Program-made: the position numbers and the translations under genes
Source: Streptomyces sp. NBC_01197
GTDB taxonomy: Bacteria; Actinomycetota; Actinomycetes; Streptomycetales; Streptomycetaceae
Reading direction: 5' to 3'
Length of the DNA: 64,000 nt
NCBI RefSeq assembly: GCF_036010505.1
Contig: NZ_CP108569.1
Location: forward strand, 2,792,001 to 2,856,000
In this document: piece by piece, positions 32,732-42,663 of the stretch
Numbering within the stretch: position 1 is the stretch's first letter
How the letters are laid out: every line of letters starts with the position of its first letter
Notes under the pieces: model-generated
Told to the model about the DNA's origin: nothing
The model's input: the letters and a program-made list of their open reading frames with translations, nothing else
The model's database searches: none

Positions 32732-33593
32732 TCTCTTCCTCGTCGGCGTGCCCCGTCGCGGTCCAGGCCGCGCAGTAGAGCAGCAGCTTCACGGTGAAGC
32801 TGATCCACAGCAGCAGCGCGACGGGGACGCCGAAGGCGCCGTACATGCTCTTCGACGCGACGCCCCGCATATAGCCGCTGAGCAGCAGCTTGAGCAGTTC
32901 GAAGCCGAGGGCGCCGATCAGCCCGGCGGTGATCAGCCTGCGGCGGGGAGGCTCGACGCCGGGCAGCAGGGTCAGTACGTACAGGAGCACCAGGAAGTCG
33001 GCGAGGACGGCCAGCGCGAACGCCACGCCCTGGAGGAGCGCGCCGCCCCAGCCGGTGTCCGCGATGCCGGTCTGCCCGGCCGTCCAGCTGACCGCGCTCG
33101 AACCGACGGCCGACGCGCCGGCCGAGACGAGTACGGCGCCGCCCGTCCCGAGCAGGATCACGCCGTCCTTGAGCTTGCGCACGATGGCGTTGCCCTGGTC
33201 CGCGTTGTCGAGCTCCCACACCGCGCGCAGGCAGTCCCGCATCGAGGCGACCCAGCCGATACCGGTGAAGAGCAACAGCGCCCCTGCGACGACGCCGACC
33301 GTACCCGCGTTCTGCACCAGCGAGTTGAGGTCCAGCTGATCCGAGATGCCGGGCACCTGGCGGGACAGCGCGTTCTGCATGGCGTGCAGTTGGGACTGGC
33401 TGAGCAGGGCGGCGCCGATCGCGGCGGCGACGGTGATCAGCGGGAAGAGCGCCAGAAAACTGACAAAGGTGATCGCCGCCGCCAGCCTGCTCCAGTGCAC
33501 CCGGACGAGGGTCTCGTACGCGCGCCAGGCATGCGTACGCGTCAGCCGGGCCGCCCAGGGGCCGATAACGGGGAGCTTCGTCAGCCAGTCCAT
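32634..33593 (-). CDS. YihY/virulence factor BrkB-family membrane protein
   Basis: This 319-aa protein has about six helices and the family signature WSRLAAAITFVSFLALFPLI near residue 34, then SKSMYGAFGVPVALLLWISF toward the C-terminus. Function in the family is poorly defined; a transport or envelope role has been proposed. The last 33 codons, a Glu/Pro/Ala-rich tail, lie antisense to the 3' end of the carboxypeptidase gene. The ATG overlaps the upstream gtrA stop by 13 bp, so both are co-transcribed. Confidence 0.88.
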   Translation of the reverse strand: MDWLTKLPVIGPWAARLTRTHAWRAYETLVRVHWSRLAAAITFVSFLALFPLITVAAAIGAALLSQSQLHAMQNALSRQVPGISDQLDLNSLVQNAGTVGVVAGALLLFTGIGWVASMRDCLRAVWELDNADQGNAIVRKLKDGVILLGTGGAVLVSAGASAVGSSAVSWTAGQTGIADTGWGGALLQGVAFALAVLADFLVLLYVLTLLPGVEPPRRRLITAGLIGALGFELLKLLLSGYMRGVASKSMYGAFGVPVALLLWISFTVKLLLYCAAWTATGHADEEEISDVENVVPDPAAASAGAPGTPRPPTGATPLR

Positions 33594-34003
33594 GGCGTGC
33601 GCCTACCCTCGGAGCGGAATACCAGCCTCCGTGTCCCCCAGAAGCGCAGGCAGGTGGCGAGTGCCATGCCGACGACCGCTCCGGAGACGGTGTCCGCGCG
33701 CGGGGACGTCAGCCCGAAGCAGTAGTGCGACACTGCCAGGCAGAGCAACTGGACGGCCGCGCCGGCGATGTTCACCCCGAAGAAGACCGTGTACCCGCGC
33801 CAGCCGACCCGCCGCCCCCGGTACGTGCCGAAGGCGTTGCCGAGGTACGCGACCGTACAGCCGGCCAGGAAGGACACCGACTTGGCGGTGATCGGGCCCC
33901 AGCCCGCGACGCCCCGCAGCCAGACGAAGAGGCCGAGGTCGACGGCGTAGGCACAGCTCCCGGCGAGCGCGAAGCCCGCTATCTCACGGCGGCTGATGGT
34001 CAC
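33581..34003 (-). CDS. GtrA-family membrane protein
   Basis: This 140-aa protein has four transmembrane helices and typical GtrA features: AGSCAYAVDLGLFVWLR, KSVSFLAGCTVAYLGNAFGT and RFWGTRRLVFR at the C-terminus. GtrA proteins are thought to flip polyprenyl-phosphate-linked sugars. It sits 70 bp downstream of the UbiA gene on the same strand. In mycobacteria a GtrA-like protein (Rv3789) lies beside dprE1 and works in arabinan assembly, so a role with the decaprenylphosphoryl-arabinose genes here is likely. Confidence 0.88.
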   Translation of the reverse strand: MTISRREIAGFALAGSCAYAVDLGLFVWLRGVAGWGPITAKSVSFLAGCTVAYLGNAFGTYRGRRVGWRGYTVFFGVNIAGAAVQLLCLAVSHYCFGLTSPRADTVSGAVVGMALATCLRFWGTRRLVFRSEGRRTPWTG

Positions 34004-34073
34004 GGCCCGGCCCTCCCGTATCGCCTCTCACTCGTCACTCGTCACCCTTCGCCGCCCTCCCCTCCCCCGGCCC

Positions 34074-35084
34074 TCACAGCCGGGCGACCGCGAGGCCGTA
34101 CATGGCGATCCAGACGACGCCGATCACGGCGAGCGCGCGGTCGCCCAGGATGACGTCCTCCGGGGCGCCGGCGGTGCCACGGTCGGCGAAGACCGCGTAC
34201 CGGAGGATGGACAGGATGAACGGGACCATCGACAGCTGCCGCCAGGGCAGCAGGCCCACACCGGGCGGGCCGCTGCTCTCCATGGCCCAGAGGCAGTACG
34301 CGAGCACCGCGACACCGGCCGCCAACTGCCAGACGAAGCGCAGATATCCGGTGGTGTACTCGGAGAGCAGCGCGCGGGTCCGCCCGTCGCCCTCCATCTG
34401 GACGGCCTCGGAGTAGCGCTTGGCGCCGACCATGAAGAGCGCGCCGAACCCGGCGGTGATCAGGAACCAGCGCGAGAGCGGGATACCGAGCGCCACCCCG
34501 CCGATCATCGCGCGCATCAGGAATCCGGTGGTCACCACGGTCAGGTCGACGACCAGGACATGCTTCAGGCTGACGCAGTAGGCGAGTTGCATCGCGATGT
34601 ACGCGGAGAGCAGCGCGGCCGTCATGTCGTTGCAGAAGACGACAGCGGCGGCGGCGGTCGCCACGGCGAGCAGCGCTCCCGCGGCGTACGCGACGGGCAC
34701 GGGCACCTGCCCCGCCGCCACCGGGCGCCGGCACTTGACCGGATGGGCCCGGTCGGCCTCGGCGTCCCGGGCGTCGTTGACCAGGTATACGGAGGATGCC
34801 GCGGCCGTGAACAGCACGAATATGAGCCCCAGTTGGGTGACCGCGCCCCGGGAGAGCGGTTCACCGGCGGCGGCGGGCGCGGCGGCGACCAAGACGTTCT
34901 TGACCCATTGACGGGGGCGGGCGGTCCTGAGCAGTCCCAGCGGCAGCGCGAGCGCACCGTGTCCGCCGCCGGGAACGGCGAGGGGCGGGGGTCCCGGCGG
35001 CACCTGTGCGGCGGCGCCGCGCTCGGGCGGCGGGGGGAGCTGGGTGATCCGGGAGACGTCAGAGAGATCAGAGAGATCGGACAT
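34074..35084 (-). CDS. ubiA: Decaprenyl-phosphate phosphoribosyltransferase (UbiA family)
   Basis: This 336-aa protein has a Pro-rich cytoplasmic N-terminus and about nine helices. RPRQWVKNVLVAAAP starts the UbiA domain, and the first aspartate motif is VNDARDAEADRAHPVKCRRP. The second motif region lies around FMVGAKRYSEAVQMEGDGRTR. The mycobacterial homologue Rv3806c transfers phosphoribose from PRPP to decaprenyl phosphate, the first step toward decaprenylphosphoryl arabinose. The start at ATG 35084 overlaps the end of the PAP2 phosphatase gene by 17 bp; dprE1 and dprE2 lie divergently beyond it. Confidence 0.88.
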   Translation of the reverse strand: MSDLSDLSDVSRITQLPPPPERGAAAQVPPGPPPLAVPGGGHGALALPLGLLRTARPRQWVKNVLVAAAPAAAGEPLSRGAVTQLGLIFVLFTAAASSVYLVNDARDAEADRAHPVKCRRPVAAGQVPVPVAYAAGALLAVATAAAAVVFCNDMTAALLSAYIAMQLAYCVSLKHVLVVDLTVVTTGFLMRAMIGGVALGIPLSRWFLITAGFGALFMVGAKRYSEAVQMEGDGRTRALLSEYTTGYLRFVWQLAAGVAVLAYCLWAMESSGPPGVGLLPWRQLSMVPFILSILRYAVFADRGTAGAPEDVILGDRALAVIGVVWIAMYGLAVARL

Positions 35085-35760
35085 GGGCGCCTCGCATCCA
35101 TTTCGCACCGAGTCCGGCGGTGACCCCGCCGAGCAGGGCGCCTGCGGCGACATCGGTCGGGTAGTGGACGCCTACGACCAGCCGGGACACACACATCGCG
35201 GCGGCGAGCGGCGTGACGAGGCGGCGGCCCGCCGGGCGCAGCGCACCGAAGGCGACGGCGGCGGCCGTCGCTGACGAGGCGTGCGAGCTGGGGAAGGAGT
35301 ACCGGCCCGCGGTGCGTACGAGCGGGAGCCGGGCGGCGAGCCGGGGGCGGGGGCGGCGCACCACCCGTTTGACGCACATGCTCGCGAGATGGGCCGTGCC
35401 GACCAGCGCGGTGGCCCGCAGCCAGGCGGCGCGCCGCTCGCGGTCGGCGACCGCGCAGGTGATCCCGGCGGCGAGCCAGAGCGCACCGTGTTCACCGCTG
35501 AAGGAGAGGAGACGCGCGGCGCCGCCCACCCGTCGATCCGTACCGAAGCCGCGCATCGCCGACAGGAGCCGGCGATCGACTGCTATGGACCACGGTGTCT
35601 CTGTGGACGGCGCTGTTTCTATGGGGGGCGCTGTGTCTGTGGCCGGCGCCGCATCTGTGGACGGCACTGTGCCTGTCGACGGCACCGATTCTATGGTCGG
35701 CACTGTGTCCGTGGACGTCACTACTGTCTCCATGGATCGCACTGTTTCTATGGACCGCAC
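35068..35760 (-). CDS. PAP2-family phosphatase, probable decaprenylphosphoryl-5-phosphoribose phosphatase
   Basis: This 230-aa protein has the three PAP2 motifs KRVVRRPRPRL, SFPSSHASSA and SRLVVGVHYPTDV, and several membrane helices. It is the positional counterpart of Rv3807c, which removes the 5-phosphate from decaprenylphosphoryl-5-phosphoribose. The first 55 residues are an unusual degenerate hexapeptide repeat (RSIETV, RSMETV, PTIESV, PSTGTV and similar), encoded by 18-bp repeats. The true start may lie within it. It is overlapped by ubiA downstream and divergent from dprE1. Confidence 0.85.
   Translation of the reverse strand: MRSIETVRSMETVVTSTDTVPTIESVPSTGTVPSTDAAPATDTAPPIETAPSTETPWSIAVDRRLLSAMRGFGTDRRVGGAARLLSFSGEHGALWLAAGITCAVADRERRAAWLRATALVGTAHLASMCVKRVVRRPRPRLAARLPLVRTAGRYSFPSSHASSATAAAVAFGALRPAGRRLVTPLAAAMCVSRLVVGVHYPTDVAAGALLGGVTAGLGAKWMRGAHVRSL
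35590..35757 (-). repeat. Degenerate 18-bp tandem repeat, about 9 copies, encoding hexapeptides
   Basis: Units resembling ACTGTTTCTATGGACCGC encode [PR]-[ST]-[IMT]-[ED]-[TS]-[VA] hexapeptides at the PAP2 N-terminus. Codon positions are kept, so the repeat expanded in frame. Confidence 0.8.
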
Positions 35761-35909
35761 TCCCTCACCCCTCTCCGCTGCTCGGTGTGCACGGCCCTCA
35801 CCACGGCGGGAAGGCTCTTATATGACATTGCCCGATAATCACGGCCATACTGGTTGACACTCCCTCAATCACCCATTTCCCCGCGTATTCGGGCGATACG
35901 GTCTACTCC
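35761..35909. promoter_or_regulatory. Divergent promoter region for PAP2-ubiA and dprE1-dprE2
   Basis: An AT-richer patch (35815-35900) contains a consensus TTGACA (35854-35859) and TATAAG-like and TACGGT-like boxes. Exact pairings are uncertain. The two halves of the decaprenylphosphoryl-arabinose pathway share this region. Confidence 0.5.
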
Positions 35910-37361
35910 ATGTCTGCCGAAACCACCGCGTCAGTGCGCGCCACCACGCCCGTGAGCACGGCGGGCCCCGTGATTCCGGTCCGCTCCGCGAGTCCGGTGC
36001 GCTCCCTGCGTGCCATGAGTTCCGTGGGCTCGGTGACCGGCTGGGGCCGCACCGCACCGACGACGTCGCTGCTGGTCCGTCCGCGTACGTACGAGGAGGC
36101 GGCGGCAGCGGTGCTCGGATGCGGGGCGCGCGGCTCGATCCCCCGCGGCCTCGGCCGGGCGTACGGCGATGCCGCACAGAACGCGGGCGGCGTGGTGCTC
36201 GACATGACCGGCCTCGACCGGATCCACTCCATCGACGCGGAGGCCGGGGTCGTGGTCTGCGACGCGGGAGTGAGCCTGCACCGGCTGATGGAGGTGCTGC
36301 TGCCGCTGGGCTGGTTCGTGCCGGTGACCCCGGGCACCAGGTACGTCACGGTGGGCGGCGCGATCGGCGCCGACATCCACGGCAAGAACCACCATGTGTC
36401 GGGCTCCTTCTCCCGCCATGTGCGTTCGATGGAGCTGCTGACGGCGGACGGCACGGTGCACACGACCGTCCCGGGCACCGCGCTCTTCGACGCGACGGCC
36501 GGTGGGATGGGGCTGACCGGCGCCATCCTCAGCGCGGCGGTCCAGCTCCTGCCGGTGCGGACGTCCTTGATGTCGGTGGACACCGAGCGGGCCACGGACC
36601 TCGACGACCTGATGGCCCGTCTCACGGCCACCGACCACCGCTACCGCTACTCGGTGGCCTGGATCGACCTGCTGGCACGGGGCGCGGCCACCGGGCGCTC
36701 GGTCCTGACCCGTGGCGACCACGCGCCGCTGGACGCGCTCCCCGCACGCCTGCGGCGCGCACCGCTGGCCTTCCGCCCCGCCACACTCCCCGCGCCCCCG
36801 TCCTTCGTCCCGGAGGGACTGCTGGGCCGCACCTCCGTCTCGCTCTTCAACGAACTCTGGTACCGCAGGGCGCCACGGCTGCGTACCGGACAGATCCAGC
36901 GGCTCGCCACCTTCTTCCACCCGCTCGACGGGGTCCCGCACTGGAACCGGATCTACGGGCGCGGCGGTTTCGTCCAGTACCAGTTCGCCGTCGGGTACGG
37001 GCAGGAGGAGACCCTGCGCCGGATCGTCCGGCGCATCTCCCGGCGCGGCTGCCCCTCGTTCCTGGCGGTGCTGAAGCGCTTCGGCGATGCGGACCCCGGC
37101 TGGCTCTCCTTCCCGGTGCCGGGGTGGACGCTCGCGCTGGACATCCCGGCGAACCTCAGCGGACTCGGGGCGTTCCTCGACACGCTGGACGAGGAGGTGG
37201 CCGAGGCGGGCGGCCGTGTCTACCTGGCGAAGGACTCCCGGCTGCGCCCGGATCTGCTGGCCGCGATGTACCCCCGGCTTGCCGACTTCCGGGCGCTGCG
37301 CGCCGAACTGGATCCGGGCGCGGTCTTCACGTCGGACCTCTCCCGCCGCCTCGCCCTCTGA
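35910..37361 (+). CDS. dprE1: Decaprenylphosphoryl-beta-D-ribose oxidase DprE1
   Basis: This 483-aa FAD-binding oxidoreductase opens with an Ala/Ser/Pro/Val-rich tail. SIPRGLGRAYGDAAQNAGG then marks the flavin-binding region, and VTVGGAIGADIHGKNHH follows. Toward the C-terminus are HWNRIYGRGGFVQYQF, FPVPGWTLALDIP and YLAKDSRLRPD, closely matching mycobacterial DprE1, including the active-site Lys of AKDSR. It oxidises decaprenylphosphoryl ribose at C2 as the first half of epimerisation to arabinose. The Cys387 position of the M. tuberculosis enzyme, attacked by benzothiazinones, is Ala409 here. dprE2 follows after 98 bp. Confidence 0.93.
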   Translation: MSAETTASVRATTPVSTAGPVIPVRSASPVRSLRAMSSVGSVTGWGRTAPTTSLLVRPRTYEEAAAAVLGCGARGSIPRGLGRAYGDAAQNAGGVVLDMTGLDRIHSIDAEAGVVVCDAGVSLHRLMEVLLPLGWFVPVTPGTRYVTVGGAIGADIHGKNHHVSGSFSRHVRSMELLTADGTVHTTVPGTALFDATAGGMGLTGAILSAAVQLLPVRTSLMSVDTERATDLDDLMARLTATDHRYRYSVAWIDLLARGAATGRSVLTRGDHAPLDALPARLRRAPLAFRPATLPAPPSFVPEGLLGRTSVSLFNELWYRRAPRLRTGQIQRLATFFHPLDGVPHWNRIYGRGGFVQYQFAVGYGQEETLRRIVRRISRRGCPSFLAVLKRFGDADPGWLSFPVPGWTLALDIPANLSGLGAFLDTLDEEVAEAGGRVYLAKDSRLRPDLLAAMYPRLADFRALRAELDPGAVFTSDLSRRLAL

Positions 37362-37459
37362 CGGGACGCACACCCAGCCGAGAGCCACCTGGCCCCCGGC
37401 AACCGCCCCCGACGCCACCCAATATCTCCGCCCCCATCCCCGACCCCGAGGAAGCAGCC

Positions 37460-38215
37460 ATGAAAGACGCTTTCGGTGCCCCCCAGTCCCTGCTGATCCT
37501 CGGAGGTACGTCCGAGATCGCCCTCGCCACGGCCCGCCGCCTGGTGACCCGCCGCACGAAGACGGTCTGGCTCGCCGGACGCCCCTCCCCCGCGCTCGAC
37601 GCGGCCGCCGCCCACCTCCGCACCCTGGGCGCCGAGGTACGTACGGCCGCCTTCGACGCCCTGGCCCCGGACTCCCACGAGGAGACACTGGGCAAGGTGT
37701 TCGCGGAGGGCGACATCGACATGGTGCTGCTCGCCTTCGGGCTGCTGGGCGATCAGGCCCGCGACGAGAGCGCCCCGCTGTCGGCGGTCCGGGTCGCGCA
37801 GACCAACTACACGGGGGCGGTCTCCGCGGGTCTGATCTGCGCCAAGGCACTCCAAGGGCAGGGCCACGGTTCGCTGGTGGTGCTCTCGTCGGTGGCGGGC
37901 GAGCGTGCCCGCAGGGCCAACTTCATCTACGGGTCGAGCAAGGCGGGCCTCGACGCCTTCGCCCAGGGACTCGGCGACGCGCTGCACGGGACCGGCGTCC
38001 ATGTGATGGTGGTGCGCCCGGGCTTCGTACGCTCGAAGATGACGGCGGGGCTGGAGGAGGCTCCCCTGGCCACCACGCCGGAGGCGGTGGCGCTGGCCAT
38101 CGAGACGGGCCTGCGCCGCCGGTCGGAGACGGTCTGGGTGCCGGGCACCCTGCGGGTGGTGATGTCGGCCCTGCGGCACGTCCCGCGACCGCTGTTCAGG
38201 CGGCTCCCGGTCTGA
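37460..38215 (+). CDS. dprE2: Decaprenylphosphoryl-2-keto-ribose reductase DprE2
   Basis: This 251-aa short-chain dehydrogenase has the nucleotide-binding ILGGTSEIALATARRL and the catalytic YGSSKAGLDAFAQGL (Tyr-x-x-x-Lys) with LSSVAGERARRANF before it. The tail VMVVRPGFVRSKMTAGL is typical of DprE2. It reduces the 2-keto intermediate made by DprE1 to decaprenylphosphoryl arabinose. ATG 37460 is chosen because DprE2 homology begins there; the open frame extends far upstream only as a shadow of dprE1. Confidence 0.93.
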   Translation: MKDAFGAPQSLLILGGTSEIALATARRLVTRRTKTVWLAGRPSPALDAAAAHLRTLGAEVRTAAFDALAPDSHEETLGKVFAEGDIDMVLLAFGLLGDQARDESAPLSAVRVAQTNYTGAVSAGLICAKALQGQGHGSLVVLSSVAGERARRANFIYGSSKAGLDAFAQGLGDALHGTGVHVMVVRPGFVRSKMTAGLEEAPLATTPEAVALAIETGLRRRSETVWVPGTLRVVMSALRHVPRPLFRRLPV

Positions 38216-38250
38216 TCCGGCAGCTGTCGGCCTGATTCAAACGAAAGACA

Positions 38251-38838
38251 TTAGGGCAGGGACGGCGCCGTGGGTGCTTCGCGGGAGACGCTCGGTCCGG
38301 GGACGACGCCGCCCCCGCCGCCGAACGCGTACTCACGCAGCTTCCGCCACACGCCGTCCGGCCCCTGCTCGTACAGCGCGAAGGAGCCGCAGGTCCATGT
38401 CGCCTCGAAGGCGGCGAGCGCCTCGTACGCCCGGTCCATCTCCTCGTCGGAGATGGCGTGAGCGACCGTCACATGAGGGTGGTAAGGGAACTGGAGCTCG
38501 CGCACCAGCGGCCCCGAAGGGTCCCTGATCTGCTGCTGGAGCCAGGAACAAGCCGAACCGCCCGTCACCACCTGGACGAAGACGACAGGTGAGAGGGGCC
38601 GGAACGTTCCCGTCCCGAACAGCCGCATCGGGAAGGCCCGGTTCGCCGCCGCGACCGAGGCGAGATGGGCCTCGATCGCGGGCAGCGACGCGGAGTCGGC
38701 CTCCGTGGGCGGGACGAGGGTGACGTGGGTCGGGATGCCGTGCGCGGCAGAGTCCCCGAAGCTCGCGCGCTGCTTCTGGAGCAGGCTGCCGTACGGCTCC
38801 GGGACCGCGATCGAAACGCCGAGCGTTACGGCCCCCAC
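38251..38838 (-). CDS. 2'-5' RNA ligase/2H phosphoesterase-family protein
   Basis: This protein of about 195 aa has the two HxT motifs of the 2H superfamily, THVTLVPP near residue 40 and PHVTVAHA near residue 130, spaced as in LigT/ThpR-like enzymes. These hydrolyse or form 2',3'-cyclic phosphate linkages in RNA or nucleotides; the biological substrate here is unknown. GTG 38838 follows GGAGGAG, while the longer frame upstream is not supported. A Gly-rich loop (FGGGGGVV) precedes a short tail. It is convergent with dprE2 and co-directional with trpS upstream. Confidence 0.85.
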   Translation of the reverse strand: MGAVTLGVSIAVPEPYGSLLQKQRASFGDSAAHGIPTHVTLVPPTEADSASLPAIEAHLASVAAANRAFPMRLFGTGTFRPLSPVVFVQVVTGGSACSWLQQQIRDPSGPLVRELQFPYHPHVTVAHAISDEEMDRAYEALAAFEATWTCGSFALYEQGPDGVWRKLREYAFGGGGGVVPGPSVSREAPTAPSLP

Positions 38839-38947
38839 GTCGTTCTCCTCCGCTGTCGGATGCTTCCGGATGCCTGCCCGACCATTATGCGAGCAGTGTG
38901 GCGGCCCCCCGTCCGCCTGGCCAGAGTCCAAGGTCACAGACTCCGGG

Positions 38948-40803
<1,856 letters not shown>

Positions 40804-40814
<11 letters not shown>

Positions 40815-41268
40815 GGGCGAGTACGGACGGCGTGATCCGGATCCAAGGCTCCCTGCGGAACTGCGGGCCCTGGGCCGCGCGCTCGAGGGCCGGGGCGGAA
40901 ACGGAGAGCGGGGCGGGTCAGCCAGGCCAACCGGCCCGGCCGGGCCACCAGCGTCGGCATCGGAGTCGGGACCGGGACCGTACCCGTGGTCGGATTCGGA
41001 TTCGGATTCGGAGCAGTCGATGGCCGAGCGGGTGCTGGCGCGGATTATCGCGGACGGGGTGCCCGCTCCCAGCAGGGACCCGGCACGGCTTCCGGAGCCG
41101 GGCCGGTTCGAACGGGCCCGCGCCTGGGCGCGCAGCCGGCTCGACTGGTTCGGGGGGCCGGGTGGGGCGGACACCGACGGGATCGACGTGCGGTACGCCC
41201 CGGCACCGCATACCCACCCGGCGCGCCGGTCCACAAGGTTTCTTCCTGCCCGCCGTGGCCGACGATAG
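40804..41268 (+). CDS. Hypothetical protein overlapping the ECF sigma gene, candidate sigma regulator
   Basis: This 154-aa protein starts at ATG 40804 inside the last codons of the sigma gene (11-nt overlap). It has no membrane helix, is rich in Arg, Gly and Pro, and contains a DSDSDSEQ tract encoded by a short TCGGAT repeat near 40992-41012. A central helix (QSMAERVLARIIADGVPAP) and FERARAWARSRLDWFGG are the only ordered-looking parts. Position suggests a soluble anti-sigma or modulator, but no anti-sigma motif is visible. Confidence 0.6.
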
Positions 41269-41359
41269 GAATGAGCACACGATGACCCGAACACCGTAGG
41301 ACCCGCGCCCGTATGGCCCGTACGCCGTAAAAGCCGTACGCCCTGAGAACGGAGAACCC

Positions 41360-42565
41360 GTGTCAGTTACGGAAACATCGATCTCCTCCGCCGAAGCGCA
41401 CAGCGCGCACAACTACCACCCGCTGCCCGTAGTAGTCGCGTCTGCCGACGGCGCGTGGATGACCGATGTCGAGGGGCGCCGTTACCTCGACATGCTCGCC
41501 GGTTACTCGGCGCTCAACTTCGGTCATGGGAACCGCCGGTTGATCGACGCCGCCAAGGCCCAGCTGGAGCGGGTCACGCTCACCTCCCGGGCCTTCCACC
41601 ACGACCGGTTCGCCGACTTCTCCACCCAGCTCGCCGAGCTGTGCGGCATGGAGATGGTGCTGCCGATGAACACCGGGGCCGAGGCGGTCGAGACCGCGGT
41701 GAAGACCGCCCGCAAGTGGGGATACCAGGTCAAGGGCGTACCGGACGGAGAGGCGAAGATCGTCGTCGCCGAGAACAACTTCCACGGCCGGACGACCACC
41801 ATCGTCAGCTTCTCGACGGATGCCGAGGCCAGAGCGGACTACGGCCCGTACACCCCCGGATTCGAGATCGTGCCGTACGGGGATCTGGCCGCCCTGGAAG
41901 CAGCTGTCGACGCCAACACCGTGGCCGTACTGCTCGAACCCATCCAGGGCGAGGCCGGAGTGCTGGTGCCGCCGGCCGGCTATCTGCCGGGCGTACGGGA
42001 GCTGACGCGCGCCAGGAACGTGCTGTTCATCGCCGACGAGATCCAGTCCGGGCTCGGCAGGACCGGGAAGACCTTCGCCTGTGAGCACGAGGGTGTGGTG
42101 CCGGACATGTACATCCTCGGCAAGGCGCTCGGCGGCGGGGTGGTGCCGGTATCGGCGGTCGTCTCGTCGGCGGAGGTGCTGGGTGTCTTCCGGCCCGGCG
42201 AGCACGGGTCCACCTTCGGTGGAAACCCGCTGGCGTGCGCCGTCGCTCTTGAAGTCATCGCGATGCTGCGGACCGGCGAGTTCCAGCAGCGGGCGGCCGA
42301 GTTGGGTGATCACCTCCACCATGAACTGGGGCTGCTGGTGGGGAGCGGTGCGGTGGAGGCTGTACGCGGTCGCGGGCTGTGGGCCGGAGTGGACATCGCG
42401 TCGGCGCTCGGCACCGGCCGGGAGATCTCGGAGAGGCTGATGGATCTCGGAGTGCTGGTGAAGGACACCCATGGGTCCACCATCCGGATCGCCCCGCCGC
42501 TGGTGATCAGTAAGGAGGACCTGGACTGGGGGCTCGCCCAGCTCCGAAGCGTGCTGAACATCTGA
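41360..42565 (+). CDS. rocD: Ornithine aminotransferase (ornithine-oxo-acid transaminase)
   Basis: This 401-aa class III PLP aminotransferase has the PLP phosphate-binding NTGAEAVETAVKTAR, LLEPIQGEAGV, FIADEIQSGLGRTG and the Schiff-base Lys in YILGKALGGGVVPVSAV. The start region AHNYHPLPVVV and LDMLAGYSALNFGHGN are characteristic of ornithine transaminases. It converts ornithine to glutamate semialdehyde in arginine catabolism and proline synthesis. GTG 41360 follows GGAG. No arginase or proline genes are adjacent. It is convergent with the GSP-synthase-like gene. Confidence 0.93.
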   Translation: MSVTETSISSAEAHSAHNYHPLPVVVASADGAWMTDVEGRRYLDMLAGYSALNFGHGNRRLIDAAKAQLERVTLTSRAFHHDRFADFSTQLAELCGMEMVLPMNTGAEAVETAVKTARKWGYQVKGVPDGEAKIVVAENNFHGRTTTIVSFSTDAEARADYGPYTPGFEIVPYGDLAALEAAVDANTVAVLLEPIQGEAGVLVPPAGYLPGVRELTRARNVLFIADEIQSGLGRTGKTFACEHEGVVPDMYILGKALGGGVVPVSAVVSSAEVLGVFRPGEHGSTFGGNPLACAVALEVIAMLRTGEFQQRAAELGDHLHHELGLLVGSGAVEAVRGRGLWAGVDIASALGTGREISERLMDLGVLVKDTHGSTIRIAPPLVISKEDLDWGLAQLRSVLNI

Positions 42566-42663
42566 GACGGCGGCCCGGCTGCCGCGATCCAGGTGGCGGC
42601 CAGGACCGGCAAGCGACGACCGGCAACCGGCGACCGGCGCCAAGGGTGCGGGGCAGGGCAGGG

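Noticed and set aside
36119..37459. N-terminal extension of the dprE2 frame
   Set aside because: It is a shadow of dprE1; DprE2 similarity begins at ATG 37460.
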